Source: Desertifilum tharense IPPAS B-1220 (lineage in GTDB: Bacteria > Cyanobacteriota > Cyanobacteriia > Cyanobacteriales > Desertifilaceae). From it: DNA of 64,000 nucleotides. A program made the translations under genes and the position numbers. Position 1 is the first letter of the stretch, and the number at the start of each line of letters is the position of its first letter. The notes beneath the pieces are model-generated. The model was not told where the DNA came from and did no database searches. It worked only from the letters and a program-made list of their open reading frames with translations. The stretch spans positions 1-64,000 of the forward strand of contig NZ_MJGC01000048.1 of assembly GCF_001746915.1 (NCBI RefSeq), in the 5' to 3' direction. This document shows, in pieces, positions 25,218 through 35,939 of the stretch.

Positions 25218-28200
25218 ATGGTTGCGATCCGTGGGTACGACATAATCGAACAGATTTCTGAAGAAAACAGAATGGTGGTGTATCGAGGTTGCGATCGCAA
25301 TACCCAACAACCCGTCATTGTTAAGCTTCTGCGGGCTGAGTATCCCACCCTCGAAGAGATTACCCGACTGCGCCAAGAGTATGCTGTCGCCAAAGACTTA
25401 AAATGCCCCGGCGTGGCGACTCCTTACCGCCTGGAGAAGTATCAAAATAGCTTTGCGCTGATTTTAGAAGACTTTGAAGGGGAATCTTTACGAGAAACCC
25501 TCAAAAGACAACAACTTGCCATCGGAGAATGCTTGCAAATTGCGATCGCCCTAGCCGATACCCTCGCAGAACTCCACAAAGCCAGAATCATTCACAAAGA
25601 TATTCAACCGAGCAATATAATTATCGATCTCCAGACGCCAAGCGTGAAGCTAACAGGCTTTGGCTTTGCGTCGCGCCTTTCCCAAGAAAATCACAGCGTC
25701 AACAATCTGCAACTGATTGAAGGGACTCTCGCCTATATGTCTCCAGAACAAACTGGGAGAATGAATCGGGCGATTGACTACCGCAGCGATTTTTATTCTT
25801 TAGGCGTCACCCTCTATGAGATTTTAGCCGGAAAGCTTCCCTTTTCCACCCCAGATCCCATCGAGTTAGTCCATTGTCATATTGCCAAGTCTCCCATCCC
25901 CCTGCATCAGATAGAAGATTGCCAAATTCCCGAAGGCTTATCCGCCATTATCCTCAAACTGCTGGCGAAAAATGCCGAAGATCGCTATCAAACCGCTTAT
26001 GGGCTAAAGTTTGACCTAGAAACCTGCCTGCATCAATGGCAAACCACGGGGCAAATTATACCCTTTCCTTTAGGTCAGCGCGATCGCGGCAACCAACTGC
26101 TGATTCCGCAAAAACTCTATGGACGCGAGTCAGAAATTGCCCTATTAATGGAAGCATTCTACCGCGTTGCCGGAAAAAGCGAGACTGCCACCGGACAAAG
26201 CGAACTAATGCTCGTTTCGGGTTACTCCGGTATTGGAAAAACCTCCATCGTTAACGAAGTCCATAAACCGATGGTGGAAGCGCGGGGATACTTTATTGCA
26301 GGTAAATTTGACCAATTTAAGCGTAATATTCCCTACGCCGCGCTAATTCAAGCCTTTCAAGAACTTTTGCGCCAGCTTTTAACCGAAACCGAAGCCCAAG
26401 TTTCCCTTTGGAAAGCCAAACTTTTAGAGGCATTAGGTGCCAACGCTCAGATCATTATTGATGTTATCCCAGAACTCGAATTAATTATCGGTTCCCAGCC
26501 CGAAGCGCCTAAATTAGGGGCAGCAGAAACCCAAAACCGTTTTAATCGCGTTTTTCGGGAATTTCTCGGTGTCTTTTGTCAAAAAGAACATCCCCTGGTT
26601 ATCTTTCTAGATGACTTACAATGGGCGGATTCTGCGTCATTAAATCTGATTCACCTGTTGATGACGGATGAGAATAGCCGCTACCTCTTGATGATTGGCG
26701 CTTATCGCGATAATGAGGTGAATGCAGCGCATCCCTTGGTGAAAACGCTAGAAAAAATTCAAGCGGCAGGTACGCTAATGCACACCATTACTGTGCAACC
26801 TTTACCGATGAATTGCGTGCGCCAGCTTGTCAGCGAAACCTTAACTCAACCACCTGATTCTCAACAGGTAACAGCGCTGGTTGAATTATTGTTTAATAAA
26901 ACCCAAGGCAATCCCTTCTTCTTAACTCAAATTCTCAAAACTCTTTATGTCGAAAAATTATTAGTCTATCAAGTTGAAACCGATACCTGGCAATGGGATA
27001 TTCAGCAAATTCAAGCCGTTGGCATCACTGATTACAACGTGGTTGAACTGATTGCCCGTAATATTCTCCAATTGCCGATTGAAACCCAAAATGTCCTAAA
27101 ATTAGCGGCTTGTATTGGCAACCAATTTAATCTAGATATTCTGGCAATTGTCAATAAAGCCTCTGAATTTATCACCGCCAGTCAACTTTGGGAGGCTTTA
27201 CAGTCGGGATTAATTTTGCCGCTATCGACGAGTTATAAAATTCCTTTGGCTTTTGGCGAAACGGGGTTTATTGCCAATCGCGGCGAGCGTGTTAAAGTGG
27301 GTTATCGCTTTTTACATGACCGAGTTCAACAAGCGATTTACTCTCTGATTCCCGATGGCGATAAGAAGGCGACTCACCTCAAAATTGGTCAGCTATTGCT
27401 GGAAAATATCTCGCCCGAAGAACGCAAAGAGAATATTTTTGCTTTGGTGAACCAACTCAATTTTGGCATTGATTTACTCACTAGTCATGCGAAGCGTCGA
27501 GAATTAGCAGAATTGAATTTATTAGCAGGGCAAAAAGCCAAATCTGCTACCGCTTATAGTGCCGCCGTCAAGTATTTACAATCGGGCTTGCAACTTCTGC
27601 CTAAAACGGTTTGGAAAAATCACTACCCCTTGGCTAGAGATTTACATACTGAAGCCGTTGAAGCCACTTATCTCAACACTGACTTTGAAGAAGCCGAACG
27701 TTTAAGTAATATTGTCCTGAAATATGCTAAAACTCCGCTAGAAAAAGTCAAAATCTACGAAATCAAGATACAATTTAACATTGCCCAAAACCAAATGCAA
27801 ACCGCAATTGATGTGGGCTTGTATGCTTTAGAATTATTAAATATTTCACTGTCTGAATCTCCGCCCCAAGTTGAAGATATTTCGCAGCTTTATAACCTAC
27901 CTTTAATGGAATCTTCTGAAAAGCTGGAAGCGATGCGAGTGTTAATGATTCTTTATGCACCTGCTTATATTGCAAATCCCGCATTTCTCCCCAAGCTTGT
28001 CTTTACCACGGTTAATCTTTGTATTACAGAAGGTAATTCTCCTCTAGCACCATTTGCCTATGTTTATTATGGTTCATTGCTGTGCGGAATCTTTTTTAAC
28101 TTTGAGTTAGGATATAAATTTGGAGAATTGGGGGCTTGGCTGTTAGAAGAACTGAATGCTAGAGAAATTCAATGTAAGGTAGAAGTTCTTTTAAATGCTA

Positions 28201-31200
28201 GTGTTCGACATTGGAAAACATCTGCTTCTCAAACCGCTAAAATGCTGCATCAATCTATTAGTACAGGCTTAGATACAGGTGATTTGGAATATGCTTGTAC
28301 TGGAGCAGCGACTTGGTGTGCTAACATAACCTTGGTGGGAGAACCGTTAGATAACGTTCACCAAAAGCAACAGGATCTTCTGGGTTTAATTTACAGCCTC
28401 AAGCAAGATTTTTATGTAAATTACTTCAATCTTTGGAGCCAAGTTGTTCTGAATTTACGAAACGAGGTTGAGCAACCCAAAGAGATTAAGGGCGAGTTAT
28501 TTGATGAAACGAAAACTTTGCCTTTCTTGCAAGAAACGAATAATTTTACCTCCCTATTTTCCTTCCATCTGGCTAAATGTATTCTGTACTATTTGTTTAG
28601 GGATTATGCCAGCGCGATCGCCCATGCAAAAGAAGCTGTAAAATATCAACAAAGTGCGGCTAGTTTGATGGTATTTGGGCAACTCCCTTTTTACTATGCT
28701 CTGACCCTGGCTGCAAACTATCCTCAGTTAGATCCAGCCAGTCAAGCCAACAGTTTAACTGAATTAGAGGGACACCTCAATCAACTCCAAACTTGGGCAA
28801 ACTCTGCCCCCATGAACTACCAACATAAATACGAACTGGTAGCAGCAGAAAAAGCCCGAATTTTGGGACAATTTGCTGAGGCGATGGAATTGTACGAACA
28901 GGCGATTCGCAACGCTAAAGCTCATAATTATTTGCATGAAGAAGCCCTCGCTTATGAGCTAGCCGCCGACTTTTATCTAGCGCGAGGGATGGAAGATATT
29001 GCCCAAACTTATGTGCTGAAATCCCACAATGCTTACATTCGTTGGGGGGCTGTGGCAAAAGTTAGAAACCTTGAATTGAGTCACAAGCGCTTTTTAGCTC
29101 AATCCTCCTTGAGAACTCCTACCACCTCAAGAAGTAATAGCAGTTTAACCCCTACCAGCGCCAGTGGAAATAGTCTAGATGCGATCTCGGTGATTAAAGC
29201 CTCTCAAGCCTTAGCCGGAGAAATTATCCTCAATAAGCTGCTGGAGAGCTTAATCAAAATTGCGATTGAAAATGCGGGCGCTCAAACGGGATTTCTAATC
29301 TTAGAAAAAGATGGCAAACTTTTAATTGAAGCTCAAGGTGCAGTCGATGAAGAGCGAGCCATTATCCGTCAATCAACTCCTGTAGAAAGCCATTCCCAAC
29401 TTCCGAGTTCTCTGATTCATTATGTGGCGAGAACCAAAGAGGATGTCATTTTAGCAGATGCCAGCCGCGAGGGAATGTTTACCAGCGATCGCTATGTCGT
29501 CGAGATTAAACCCAAATCGGTCTTATGTACGCCCATTACCCATCACGGTAAATTGATCGGTTTGTTGTACCTAGAGAATAACCTGACCACTGGAGCCTTT
29601 ACCCCTAAACGCCTAGAAGTCTTAAAACTGCTATCGGCGCAAGCCGCCATTTCCATTGAAAATGCTCGCCTCTACGAAGAAATGGCCGCTTTAAACGCCA
29701 ACCTCAAACAAGAGATTATCGAACGCAAGCGTGCTGAAGAGGCGGTACGCGAAGACGAACGACGGCTGAAGCAATTTCTAGAGGGGGTTCCCTTGGGAGT
29801 GTTTGTCATTGACGCGAACGGGAATCCTTACTACGCCAATCAAACTGCTCAACAGCTTTTAGGTCAAAGCGTAGTTCCAGGAACCCCCATTGTCCAACTG
29901 ACTGAAATCTACCAAGCTTATCTCGCGGGAACTGAACAGTTGTACCCCACCGAGCAACAACCGATTGTACTAGCGTTACAGGGAATTCGGACAACGATTG
30001 ATAATTTAGAGATTCGCAGGGGCGATTGCCAAATTCTCTTAGAAGTATCGGGTACCCCCGTTTTTGATGATAAGGGAAAGATTGTGTATGCGATCGCCAC
30101 CTTCCAAGACATCACCCTCCGCAAGCAAGCCGAAAGCGAACGGGTACTCTTTACCCAAGAACTCGCTGTTAAAAATCAAGCCCTCGAACAAGCCAAAAAT
30201 CAACTCGCTCAATACAATCGCACCCTAGAACAACGGGTAGAAGAACGTACCCACGAACTCTCTCAAACCTTAGAAGTTCTGAAAGCGACGCAAGCCGAAC
30301 TCCGGTTTGAAAACGATTTGCTGCGTAACGCCGAACAAACCTCCGGTTTTGATTACCATGTCGGCGGAAGCTTACCAATGGATGCGCCAACCTATGTGGT
30401 CCGTTCCGCAGATCGTTATCTTTACAAAGCCTTGAAGCAGGGCGAGTTTTGCTACGTGCTGAACCCTCGCCAGATGGGTAAATCTAGCCTGATGGTACGG
30501 ATGATGCAGCATCTTCAACATGAAGGCTATAGCTGTATCGCCATTGATATGACTCGGATTGGTAGCGAAACCGTTGCCCCCGAACAATGGTACAAAGGCT
30601 TAATGGTGGAGTTGTGGAAATCCCTAGGGTTAGTTGGGAAAGTCATTTTAAAGCCTTGGTGGAACGAACGCACCGAACTCTCCCCCGTTCAGCTTTTTAG
30701 CCAATTTATTGAAGAAATCCTCCTGGTTCATGTCGGGGATGAAGACAACCCTAAATCTCGCCAAATTATCATTTTCCTCGATGAGATTGACAGCGTTCTT
30801 GGCCTAAACTTCCCCGTCAATGACTTCTTCGCCTTAATTCGCTCTTGCTATAACCAGCGCAGCCTCAACCCCGAATATCAGCGCTTAACCTTTGCGCTGT
30901 TTGGAGTGGCGACGCCTTCTAATTTAATTATCGATCCGCGCCGAACGCCATTTAATATCGGTCAGGCGATTCGCTTGGAGGGCTTTAAAGAGCATGAAGC
31001 CCAACCTCTGTTACACGGCTTAACGGAGAAAGTCAGCAACCCGCAAACTGTGCTGAAAGAAGTCTTAGCTTGGACCAATGGACAGCCCTTTTTAGCCCAA
31101 AAACTCTGTCGGTTCATCGCCAATCAGAGCGACTCGATTCCCACAAACCACGAGGCGATGTGGATTGAGGAGTTAGTGAGAAAATACGCAATTGAGAATT

Positions 31201-31469
31201 GGGAAACCCAAGACGAACCCGAACATTTTAGAACGATTCGCGATCGCCTTTTGTTTGGCCACCCCCAACCCAGCCGCGTTTTAGAACGCTATCAGCAAAT
31301 TCTCGAACGCGATCGCATTCCCGTTGATGATAGTTCGGAAGTGGAAGAGTTACTTTTATCTGGCTTAGTGATGGAGCAAGAAGGCTATCTGAAGGTGCAA
31401 AATCGGATTTATGCCCATATCTTCGATCGCACTTGGGTGGATCGAACGTTAAGCACTTTAGTCGCCTAG
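25218..31469 (+). CDS. Giant Ser/Thr kinase-like / AAA_16 / GAF / PAS / AAA-like signalling protein
   Basis: A 2083-residue protein. Order: protein-kinase-like domain (about 9-280), AAA_16 ATPase (about 300-470; Walker [10 protein letters not shown], Walker [12 protein letters not shown]), a long TPR-like helical region (about 600-1290), GAF (about 1330-1490), coiled coil, PAS (about 1520-1640), coiled coil, and an AAA_35-like ATPase (about 1700-2083; [24 protein letters not shown]). In the kinase domain the ATP Lys (VIVKLLRA) and catalytic Asp128 (HKDIQPSN) are present, but the DFG metal-binding Asp is Gly147 (TGFGFA). Members of this family usually end in a histidine kinase or a cyclase; here the last domain is an ATPase like those in the AAA-cyclase protein two genes upstream. 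ATG 25218 is chosen over GTG 25206 because GGAG sits 6 bases before it. Confidence 0.87.
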   Translation: MVAIRGYDIIEQISEENRMVVYRGCDRNTQQPVIVKLLRAEYPTLEEITRLRQEYAVAKDLKCPGVATPYRLEKYQNSFALILEDFEGESLRETLKRQQLAIGECLQIAIALADTLAELHKARIIHKDIQPSNIIIDLQTPSVKLTGFGFASRLSQENHSVNNLQLIEGTLAYMSPEQTGRMNRAIDYRSDFYSLGVTLYEILAGKLPFSTPDPIELVHCHIAKSPIPLHQIEDCQIPEGLSAIILKLLAKNAEDRYQTAYGLKFDLETCLHQWQTTGQIIPFPLGQRDRGNQLLIPQKLYGRESEIALLMEAFYRVAGKSETATGQSELMLVSGYSGIGKTSIVNEVHKPMVEARGYFIAGKFDQFKRNIPYAALIQAFQELLRQLLTETEAQVSLWKAKLLEALGANAQIIIDVIPELELIIGSQPEAPKLGAAETQNRFNRVFREFLGVFCQKEHPLVIFLDDLQWADSASLNLIHLLMTDENSRYLLMIGAYRDNEVNAAHPLVKTLEKIQAAGTLMHTITVQPLPMNCVRQLVSETLTQPPDSQQVTALVELLFNKTQGNPFFLTQILKTLYVEKLLVYQVETDTWQWDIQQIQAVGITDYNVVELIARNILQLPIETQNVLKLAACIGNQFNLDILAIVNKASEFITASQLWEALQSGLILPLSTSYKIPLAFGETGFIANRGERVKVGYRFLHDRVQQAIYSLIPDGDKKATHLKIGQLLLENISPEERKENIFALVNQLNFGIDLLTSHAKRRELAELNLLAGQKAKSATAYSAAVKYLQSGLQLLPKTVWKNHYPLARDLHTEAVEATYLNTDFEEAERLSNIVLKYAKTPLEKVKIYEIKIQFNIAQNQMQTAIDVGLYALELLNISLSESPPQVEDISQLYNLPLMESSEKLEAMRVLMILYAPAYIANPAFLPKLVFTTVNLCITEGNSPLAPFAYVYYGSLLCGIFFNFELGYKFGELGAWLLEELNAREIQCKVEVLLNASVRHWKTSASQTAKMLHQSISTGLDTGDLEYACTGAATWCANITLVGEPLDNVHQKQQDLLGLIYSLKQDFYVNYFNLWSQVVLNLRNEVEQPKEIKGELFDETKTLPFLQETNNFTSLFSFHLAKCILYYLFRDYASAIAHAKEAVKYQQSAASLMVFGQLPFYYALTLAANYPQLDPASQANSLTELEGHLNQLQTWANSAPMNYQHKYELVAAEKARILGQFAEAMELYEQAIRNAKAHNYLHEEALAYELAADFYLARGMEDIAQTYVLKSHNAYIRWGAVAKVRNLELSHKRFLAQSSLRTPTTSRSNSSLTPTSASGNSLDAISVIKASQALAGEIILNKLLESLIKIAIENAGAQTGFLILEKDGKLLIEAQGAVDEERAIIRQSTPVESHSQLPSSLIHYVARTKEDVILADASREGMFTSDRYVVEIKPKSVLCTPITHHGKLIGLLYLENNLTTGAFTPKRLEVLKLLSAQAAISIENARLYEEMAALNANLKQEIIERKRAEEAVREDERRLKQFLEGVPLGVFVIDANGNPYYANQTAQQLLGQSVVPGTPIVQLTEIYQAYLAGTEQLYPTEQQPIVLALQGIRTTIDNLEIRRGDCQILLEVSGTPVFDDKGKIVYAIATFQDITLRKQAESERVLFTQELAVKNQALEQAKNQLAQYNRTLEQRVEERTHELSQTLEVLKATQAELRFENDLLRNAEQTSGFDYHVGGSLPMDAPTYVVRSADRYLYKALKQGEFCYVLNPRQMGKSSLMVRMMQHLQHEGYSCIAIDMTRIGSETVAPEQWYKGLMVELWKSLGLVGKVILKPWWNERTELSPVQLFSQFIEEILLVHVGDEDNPKSRQIIIFLDEIDSVLGLNFPVNDFFALIRSCYNQRSLNPEYQRLTFALFGVATPSNLIIDPRRTPFNIGQAIRLEGFKEHEAQPLLHGLTEKVSNPQTVLKEVLAWTNGQPFLAQKLCRFIANQSDSIPTNHEAMWIEELVRKYAIENWETQDEPEHFRTIRDRLLFGHPQPSRVLERYQQILERDRIPVDDSSEVEELLLSGLVMEQEGYLKVQNRIYAHIFDRTWVDRTLSTLVA

Positions 31470-31497
31470 GGATTGAAAACGCGCAGTGGGTTTCCCC

Positions 31498-33411
31498 TCA
31501 CTTTGCGTTATGAAAATAATCCTCAAACTGGGCTTGAAGTTGGGGAATCGTTAGATTTTTTGTCCAATACTCCACTAAAGCATGACCAAATGCCCAAGCA
31601 TTGCGTTCTGGGGGCATGGGGTTTTCTAACAATAGCGGCCAGAGGGCCAGTAAGTCAAAATTGCGTCCCCCTTCTTCCCCAGAACCTAGTAGGGAGTAGA
31701 GTTCGTAAGCCATTTGTAACTTACCAATGACGATGGGTAACTGTTCGACGGGAATTTGTTCGGCTAACAGATAAGCCAGTTGCGGCGAACCTGTAGACAC
31801 CGTTGAAATGAATTGCAAAACGGGACTTTTGAGTAACGCCGCTAGCCCTTGAGTTGTCGCCATTTGGAACGTGAAGCGATCGATAATTTGAGCGGCGGCG
31901 AGGGTGCGGGCGTCTAAGTCTCGCAAAAATCGGGCTAAACGCAGTTGTTTGGCTGGCGCGATCGCTTCTACTAAACTTACAGATAACAGATCGATTCCCC
32001 ATTGCTTGCGCCCCGTTTGGCTGTCGCCCGTGACGATGGGTAAAACGCGATTGCAATATTCCCCCAACAATTGCGCCCGATATTCCGTCGCCTCGCGGAT
32101 GGCTTTCTCTTTAGGGCGATCGCCCCATTGCCAATTATAGGGCGGCTCCCACTCGCGAATCGGTCGCAGGCGATCCACCTGAGTCACAATGGCAATGACT
32201 GGGAAATCTTCTCGATCCGCCTTCATCTCCTTGAGAAAGTCCACATCCATTTGCAGCGCCGGATCGAGGGCGGGAGTCACCAACAGCAGCAAATCTGCAT
32301 TTTGCCCGTAGTCAAGCACCAACTCGCGTAAATCTTCCCGGTTAACTTGTTCGTATCCCGGCGTATCCCATAGGGTGAGAATTTCTCCGCTTTGGCTTTC
32401 CCAATGGTAATTTTGAATGCGATCGGTACTCGGTAAAACATCCACCGCCGCTCGTTCTGCTTGGAATAAGGTATTAATTAAACTGCTCTTACCCGCCCCC
32501 GTGCGCCCCACCAACAGGATGCTTACAGGCTTTTGGGCTACTACTTCCGGCGGTTCTGCTGAAGCGAGCAGATCGCGGAGGGTTTGGGTTTGCGCCTGGG
32601 GTAACTTTGGGGTTGTGCTTTTGAGTTCCACACCGGGGGGAAGGGTACCGCTATACAGGGCGATCGCGCTGCGGGTTAAATTGCGTAAAGCCGCTTCCCG
32701 TAATAACTGGCTGAGATTGACTAATAACTGCTGATTCGCCTGGTTGCTAGACTGTTGGCTGGCTACTCTCGCCGCCGCCACCGCCGGATTTAAAGCCCAC
32801 TGCGCCCAATTCCAAACCCGCCATAATTTACGCGCTGAGGGTTCTAATTTACGATATACCTCATACGCTTGATAGGCTTGTCCGACTGTTACTTGATTTA
32901 AGGCGGGTGATAGCTGTTGCATCCACCGATCTAAATCATCCACGGTTCCCCGTATCAACTCATAAGCTTGGGGAATATAGATATTTAACAGGGGATAGCG
33001 CTGCTGAGGATTATAAGCTTGTGCTACAGCAACAACCACGCTTTGACATTGCTGCCAAAAAGTCTGCCAATCTTCCCAAAGGGGCGGCGCGTTCTGCGAA
33101 GCCTTTAAAATTTCCTGTAACTTCGTTTCAACTTGGGTAGCCGCATCCCCGCCAATAGCCTGAGCTTCTGTTGCGCTAGATTCAATATCGGCATTCACTT
33201 GAGCGATAACGGTTTCAATTTCGCTAAAGGCGGGTTTTGTCCACCGCACCAATAACCAGCGCCACCCGACTAAGACGATCGTAAAAATTGCCCAAATCCA
33301 ATTGATTCGCCAAGTGTGAATCTGAACGCCCGCCGCCAATAGCAGGAAGCCGATAACTATTGCGATCGGGAGTGCTAGGATAACCCATTGCCAAAGTTTT
33401 AAGCGCACCAT
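31498..33411 (-). CDS. Membrane-anchored Era/dynamin-like GTPase
   Basis: A 637-residue protein with two N-terminal transmembrane helices (about 9-27 and 38-54), a helical region (about 60-290) and a G domain (about 295-480). The G domain has G1 GRTGAGKSSLI, G3 LWDTPGYE and G4 TQVDRL. G4 has Thr-Gln in place of the usual Asn-Lys, which some YcjX/DUF697-type GTPases show. The C terminus (about 500-637) is helical. It is probably a membrane-associated GTPase on the cytoplasmic face; the process is unknown. It is convergent with the giant kinase gene (28 bp between stops). The promoter side carries the TGAGTGC heptamer array. Confidence 0.82.
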   Translation of the reverse strand: MVRLKLWQWVILALPIAIVIGFLLLAAGVQIHTWRINWIWAIFTIVLVGWRWLLVRWTKPAFSEIETVIAQVNADIESSATEAQAIGGDAATQVETKLQEILKASQNAPPLWEDWQTFWQQCQSVVVAVAQAYNPQQRYPLLNIYIPQAYELIRGTVDDLDRWMQQLSPALNQVTVGQAYQAYEVYRKLEPSARKLWRVWNWAQWALNPAVAAARVASQQSSNQANQQLLVNLSQLLREAALRNLTRSAIALYSGTLPPGVELKSTTPKLPQAQTQTLRDLLASAEPPEVVAQKPVSILLVGRTGAGKSSLINTLFQAERAAVDVLPSTDRIQNYHWESQSGEILTLWDTPGYEQVNREDLRELVLDYGQNADLLLLVTPALDPALQMDVDFLKEMKADREDFPVIAIVTQVDRLRPIREWEPPYNWQWGDRPKEKAIREATEYRAQLLGEYCNRVLPIVTGDSQTGRKQWGIDLLSVSLVEAIAPAKQLRLARFLRDLDARTLAAAQIIDRFTFQMATTQGLAALLKSPVLQFISTVSTGSPQLAYLLAEQIPVEQLPIVIGKLQMAYELYSLLGSGEEGGRNFDLLALWPLLLENPMPPERNAWAFGHALVEYWTKNLTIPQLQAQFEDYFHNAK

Positions 33412-33414
33412 AGT

Positions 33415-33442
33415 TGAGTGCTGAGTGCTGAGTGCTGAGTGG
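33415..33442. repeat. Heptanucleotide tandem repeat (TGAGTGC)x4
   Basis: Three exact units TGAGTGC and a fourth TGAGTGG lie immediately upstream of the GTPase start codon. Such heptamer arrays (STRR type) are common in filamentous cyanobacteria. The reverse complement GCACTCA recurs at 44501-44528. Confidence 0.85.
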
Positions 33443-33502
33443 AAAGTGAGATTGTAGCAAGTTCCGAACGCTCAGATATTACACCATCCTGAGTAAGACC
33501 TG

Positions 33503-33570
33503 AGAAACCGGGCTTCTTGCCAATTGCTCAAGCTGAAACCCTGAATTTTTCGTCGAGAAACCCGGTTTCT
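33503..33570. repeat. Two copies of the palindromic motif AGAAACC-GGTTTCT
   Basis: A perfect palindromic unit AGAAACCCGGTTTCT lies at 33556-33570, and a diverged copy AGAAACCGGGCTTCTTGCC at 33503-33521. Both lie in the 247-bp gap between the GTPase and the small secreted protein. They look like members of a dispersed repeat family seen in related genomes. Confidence 0.6.
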
Positions 33571-33658
33571 GGCACTGATGCAAGATGTGACGATCGGGAA
33601 ACTGGAAGTTGGGGAAGAGAGTGCTGAGGGGTAAGTGCCGCAGTTGTGTTAACCCCTA

Positions 33659-34063
33659 TTATGAATGGCCTTGGACGTGCTTGAGGGCTTTCTTTTCGGG
33701 GTGGGTGAGGGAAGCGTCGTTGTTTTCGGCTTGACGGGCTTTTTCTGCTAGGCTTTCCCATTTTTGGCTGGCGTGTTCTCTGGCTTTTTCTAAGCCTCGG
33801 TTGCGCTCTCCGGGTTTACCCACCATTTCTTTGGTTTTATCTAAATTCTCTAACACTTTTTGGGAGGCTTCATCGGCTTTGCGGGCGGCTCGGTGAGGAT
33901 CGATGCGGACTTCTTCTGATAATTTACCGGGAGATTCTGCTTCTTTGATGAAGGGGTTGGCGAAGGCAGGATCGCTACCGACTGGGCTAAACGCTAAACT
34001 GCCAAATAATAGGATTGACAGGAAGCAGAGCGCTATAAACTGCTGAAAGCGACGTTTAATCAT
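33659..34063 (-). CDS. Small secreted protein of unknown function
   Basis: A 134-residue protein starting MIKRRFQQFIALCFL. Residues 1-~33 form a signal peptide (hydrophobic core, then SDPAFA), and the mature part is strongly charged and helical (KADEASQKVLENLDKTKEM, then KALKHVQGHS). The start is well supported: AAGGAG lies 9 bases upstream of ATG 34063, and an upstream frame of 25 codons would hide the signal. The helical, Lys/Glu-rich mature region recalls small cyanobacterial low-complexity periplasmic proteins, but I do not recognise the family. It is divergent from the HAD phosphatase. Confidence 0.8.
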   Translation of the reverse strand: MIKRRFQQFIALCFLSILLFGSLAFSPVGSDPAFANPFIKEAESPGKLSEEVRIDPHRAARKADEASQKVLENLDKTKEMVGKPGERNRGLEKAREHASQKWESLAEKARQAENNDASLTHPEKKALKHVQGHS

Positions 34064-34230
34064 CGATGTTGTCTCCTTGCCGATGGTTTTTCCTAGGGTT
34101 GATTGTGACGAATGATGGCTGTTTGTTTCGTCTGGCAAAAGACAGACAAGCGGGTATTCCCCAATCTAGACTTCACAGAAGCGCTCGGTAAGGCAAAATT
34201 TGATTGGACAGTCCATTCACCTCTAAGCTC

Positions 34231-35043
34231 ATGAATATTCAATTGCTGGTGTTAGATATTGATGGCACGATCGCCGGAGAGTCTAATGAGATTAACCCAG
34301 GTGTGAAGGAGGCGATCGCCAAAGTTAAGGCGCAAGGTGTTAAAGTTGCGATCGCCACAGGTCGAATGTATTGTTCTGCTTTACGCTTTCATCAGGCGAT
34401 TCAATCGGATCTTCCCCTGATTGTCTACCAAGGCGCTTGGATTCAAGACCCGATTACGCAGGTTCGCCATCGTCACTTACCGCTATCTCTAGAATCTGCC
34501 CATCAGTTACTCGATTATTTTGAACAGCCTGCACTCCGGGATCTGATCTCGGTTCATCTCTATATCAACGATTGCCTCTACGTGCGCGAAATTGCCAATG
34601 AGACGGAAGCTTATACGATGCGTTCTAGCGTTAAAGCGCATCCGGTGGGCGATTTGCGGCAGGCTTTGACGACGGAACCGACGAAGATGTTGGCGCTTTC
34701 GGATGATATCGAATTGATTGATGAAATTTGGGGAACGCTTCGCAAGCGCTATACCCCAGCGGAGTTGTATTTAACAAAGTCGGTAGCGACGTTCTTTGAA
34801 GCGACTAATCCTTTAGTGAATAAGGGAACGGCGGTACGCTATCTGGCGGAGGAGTATCTGGGGATAAAACCGGAGAATGTGATGGCGATTGGTGATAATT
34901 TTAACGATCTGGAGATGCTGGAGTATGCCGGAATTGGAGTCGCGATGGGGAGCGCTCCACCTGGGGTGCAGGCAAAGGCGGATTGGGTTGCGCCGACGGT
35001 TGAAGAGGATGGCGCGATCGCCGCAATCGAAAAATTCCTTTAA
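34231..35043 (+). CDS. Cof-type HAD-IIB phosphatase
   Basis: A 270-residue haloacid dehalogenase superfamily hydrolase of the Cof type (subclass IIB cap). Motif I is LDIDGTIAG (nucleophile and acid Asp), motif II is ATGRM, motif III holds the Lys in NKGTAVRYLAEE, and motif IV is AIGDNFNDLEML. All four motifs are intact, so an active phosphatase of sugar phosphates, flavin or nucleotide phosphates is likely; the substrate is unknown. ATG 34231 gives the normal short N terminus before strand 1 (MNIQLLVLDIDGT). It is convergent with the DALR gene, with an imperfect stem in the 131-bp gap. Confidence 0.9.
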   Translation: MNIQLLVLDIDGTIAGESNEINPGVKEAIAKVKAQGVKVAIATGRMYCSALRFHQAIQSDLPLIVYQGAWIQDPITQVRHRHLPLSLESAHQLLDYFEQPALRDLISVHLYINDCLYVREIANETEAYTMRSSVKAHPVGDLRQALTTEPTKMLALSDDIELIDEIWGTLRKRYTPAELYLTKSVATFFEATNPLVNKGTAVRYLAEEYLGIKPENVMAIGDNFNDLEMLEYAGIGVAMGSAPPGVQAKADWVAPTVEEDGAIAAIEKFL

Positions 35044-35052
35044 AATCAGAAA

Positions 35053-35092
35053 GGACACCGACGACTGGCCGTGTTTCGTCTCGGTGCCCTCA
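35053..35092. terminator. Imperfect hairpin between convergent HAD and DALR genes
   Basis: GGACACCGACGA is nearly complementary to CGTCTCGGTGCCC about 10 bases later, but there is no clear T run. It may be a weak bidirectional terminator for the converging transcripts. Confidence 0.35.
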
Positions 35093-35174
35093 CTGGTTCG
35101 CTCCTCACACAAGAGTTAATATAGCCGACCTGCTTGGGATTGTCACCCCCCTCAATGAAAAGTATTTCTTATCA

Positions 35175-35939
35175 CTAGAGGCTGAGAGGGGCAAAAATAC
35201 CTAAAATCGGGGTCAGCAAGGTCTGAAGCAAGGATTGAGCCAGACTCAGCAGTTCCAGACGAAGCCTTGCTAGCTCTAGGTTTTGGGTTTTCACCAATCC
35301 CCAAATTAAACACGCTCTCTCAAAAGATAGAGTTTCTTGGCTGAGGTTTTGCAGCAGTTTGATGGCGAGGCGTTCGGGTTGTTTGCCGGGAGGGAAGCTG
35401 AGGAGATCGTGGGCTTCTAGGATGCGGTAAACCAAGCGGCGTTCTAGGGGATGAGCCAGCACCGATGCCCAGGGAAGCGGGGAGGAGGGGGAAATGCGAT
35501 CGCCCGCACGCAGCAGCGAACAGCAACGGGCGTGGGCATATTGCCCCAGAAATTGGCGTTCGGCATCCAGGGGCGGCAAGTGCAGGGATAGCCAGCCGGG
35601 ATGGGGCGCTAGCGGGTTCTGGGGGCGAGCCTGCAACCATTGGATAACAGCGCGATCGCGCAGATCGAATTCTAGCCATCCTTCCGGTTTGAGAACGACT
35701 TCAAACTCCGATCGCTCAGAAAGGGTCTCAGCCATTTGACAAGCCACGGTTTCGGGTGAAGTGTAAAGAGAGGCTGCCACTTGTCGGGCGATCGCGCAGG
35801 AGTAGCTAAAAGCGACCGTTTTGTCAACTAAGCGGAGGGTAAAAATCGGTAGATCCCTAGGAAATAAAGGGCTTAAGGTGGTTTGGATCTGGCGGTGCAG
35901 CCCCAAGGCGATCGCAGTTGTTTCAAACCGGAGATTCAT
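35175..35939 (-). CDS. Stand-alone DALR anticodon-binding-domain protein
   Basis: A 254-residue protein whose C-terminal half matches the DALR anticodon-binding domain of arginyl-tRNA synthetase: QYAHARCCSLLR and LPWASVLAHPLERRLVYRI, followed by the helical bundle with LIWGLVKTQNLELARLRLE. No HIGH or KMSKS catalytic motif is present, and 254 residues is far too short for ArgRS (about 580). The N-terminal half (about 1-110) is unassigned. It could be an ArgRS paralogue that binds tRNA without charging it, or a cyanobacterial family of unknown use. The ATG start (MNLRFETT) is the only reasonable one. Confidence 0.78.
   Translation of the reverse strand: MNLRFETTAIALGLHRQIQTTLSPLFPRDLPIFTLRLVDKTVAFSYSCAIARQVAASLYTSPETVACQMAETLSERSEFEVVLKPEGWLEFDLRDRAVIQWLQARPQNPLAPHPGWLSLHLPPLDAERQFLGQYAHARCCSLLRAGDRISPSSPLPWASVLAHPLERRLVYRILEAHDLLSFPPGKQPERLAIKLLQNLSQETLSFERACLIWGLVKTQNLELARLRLELLSLAQSLLQTLLTPILGIFAPLSL

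Noticed and set aside
34064..34138. Upstream start for the small secreted protein
   Set aside because: ATG 34063 has AAGGAG nine bases upstream and starts the signal peptide.
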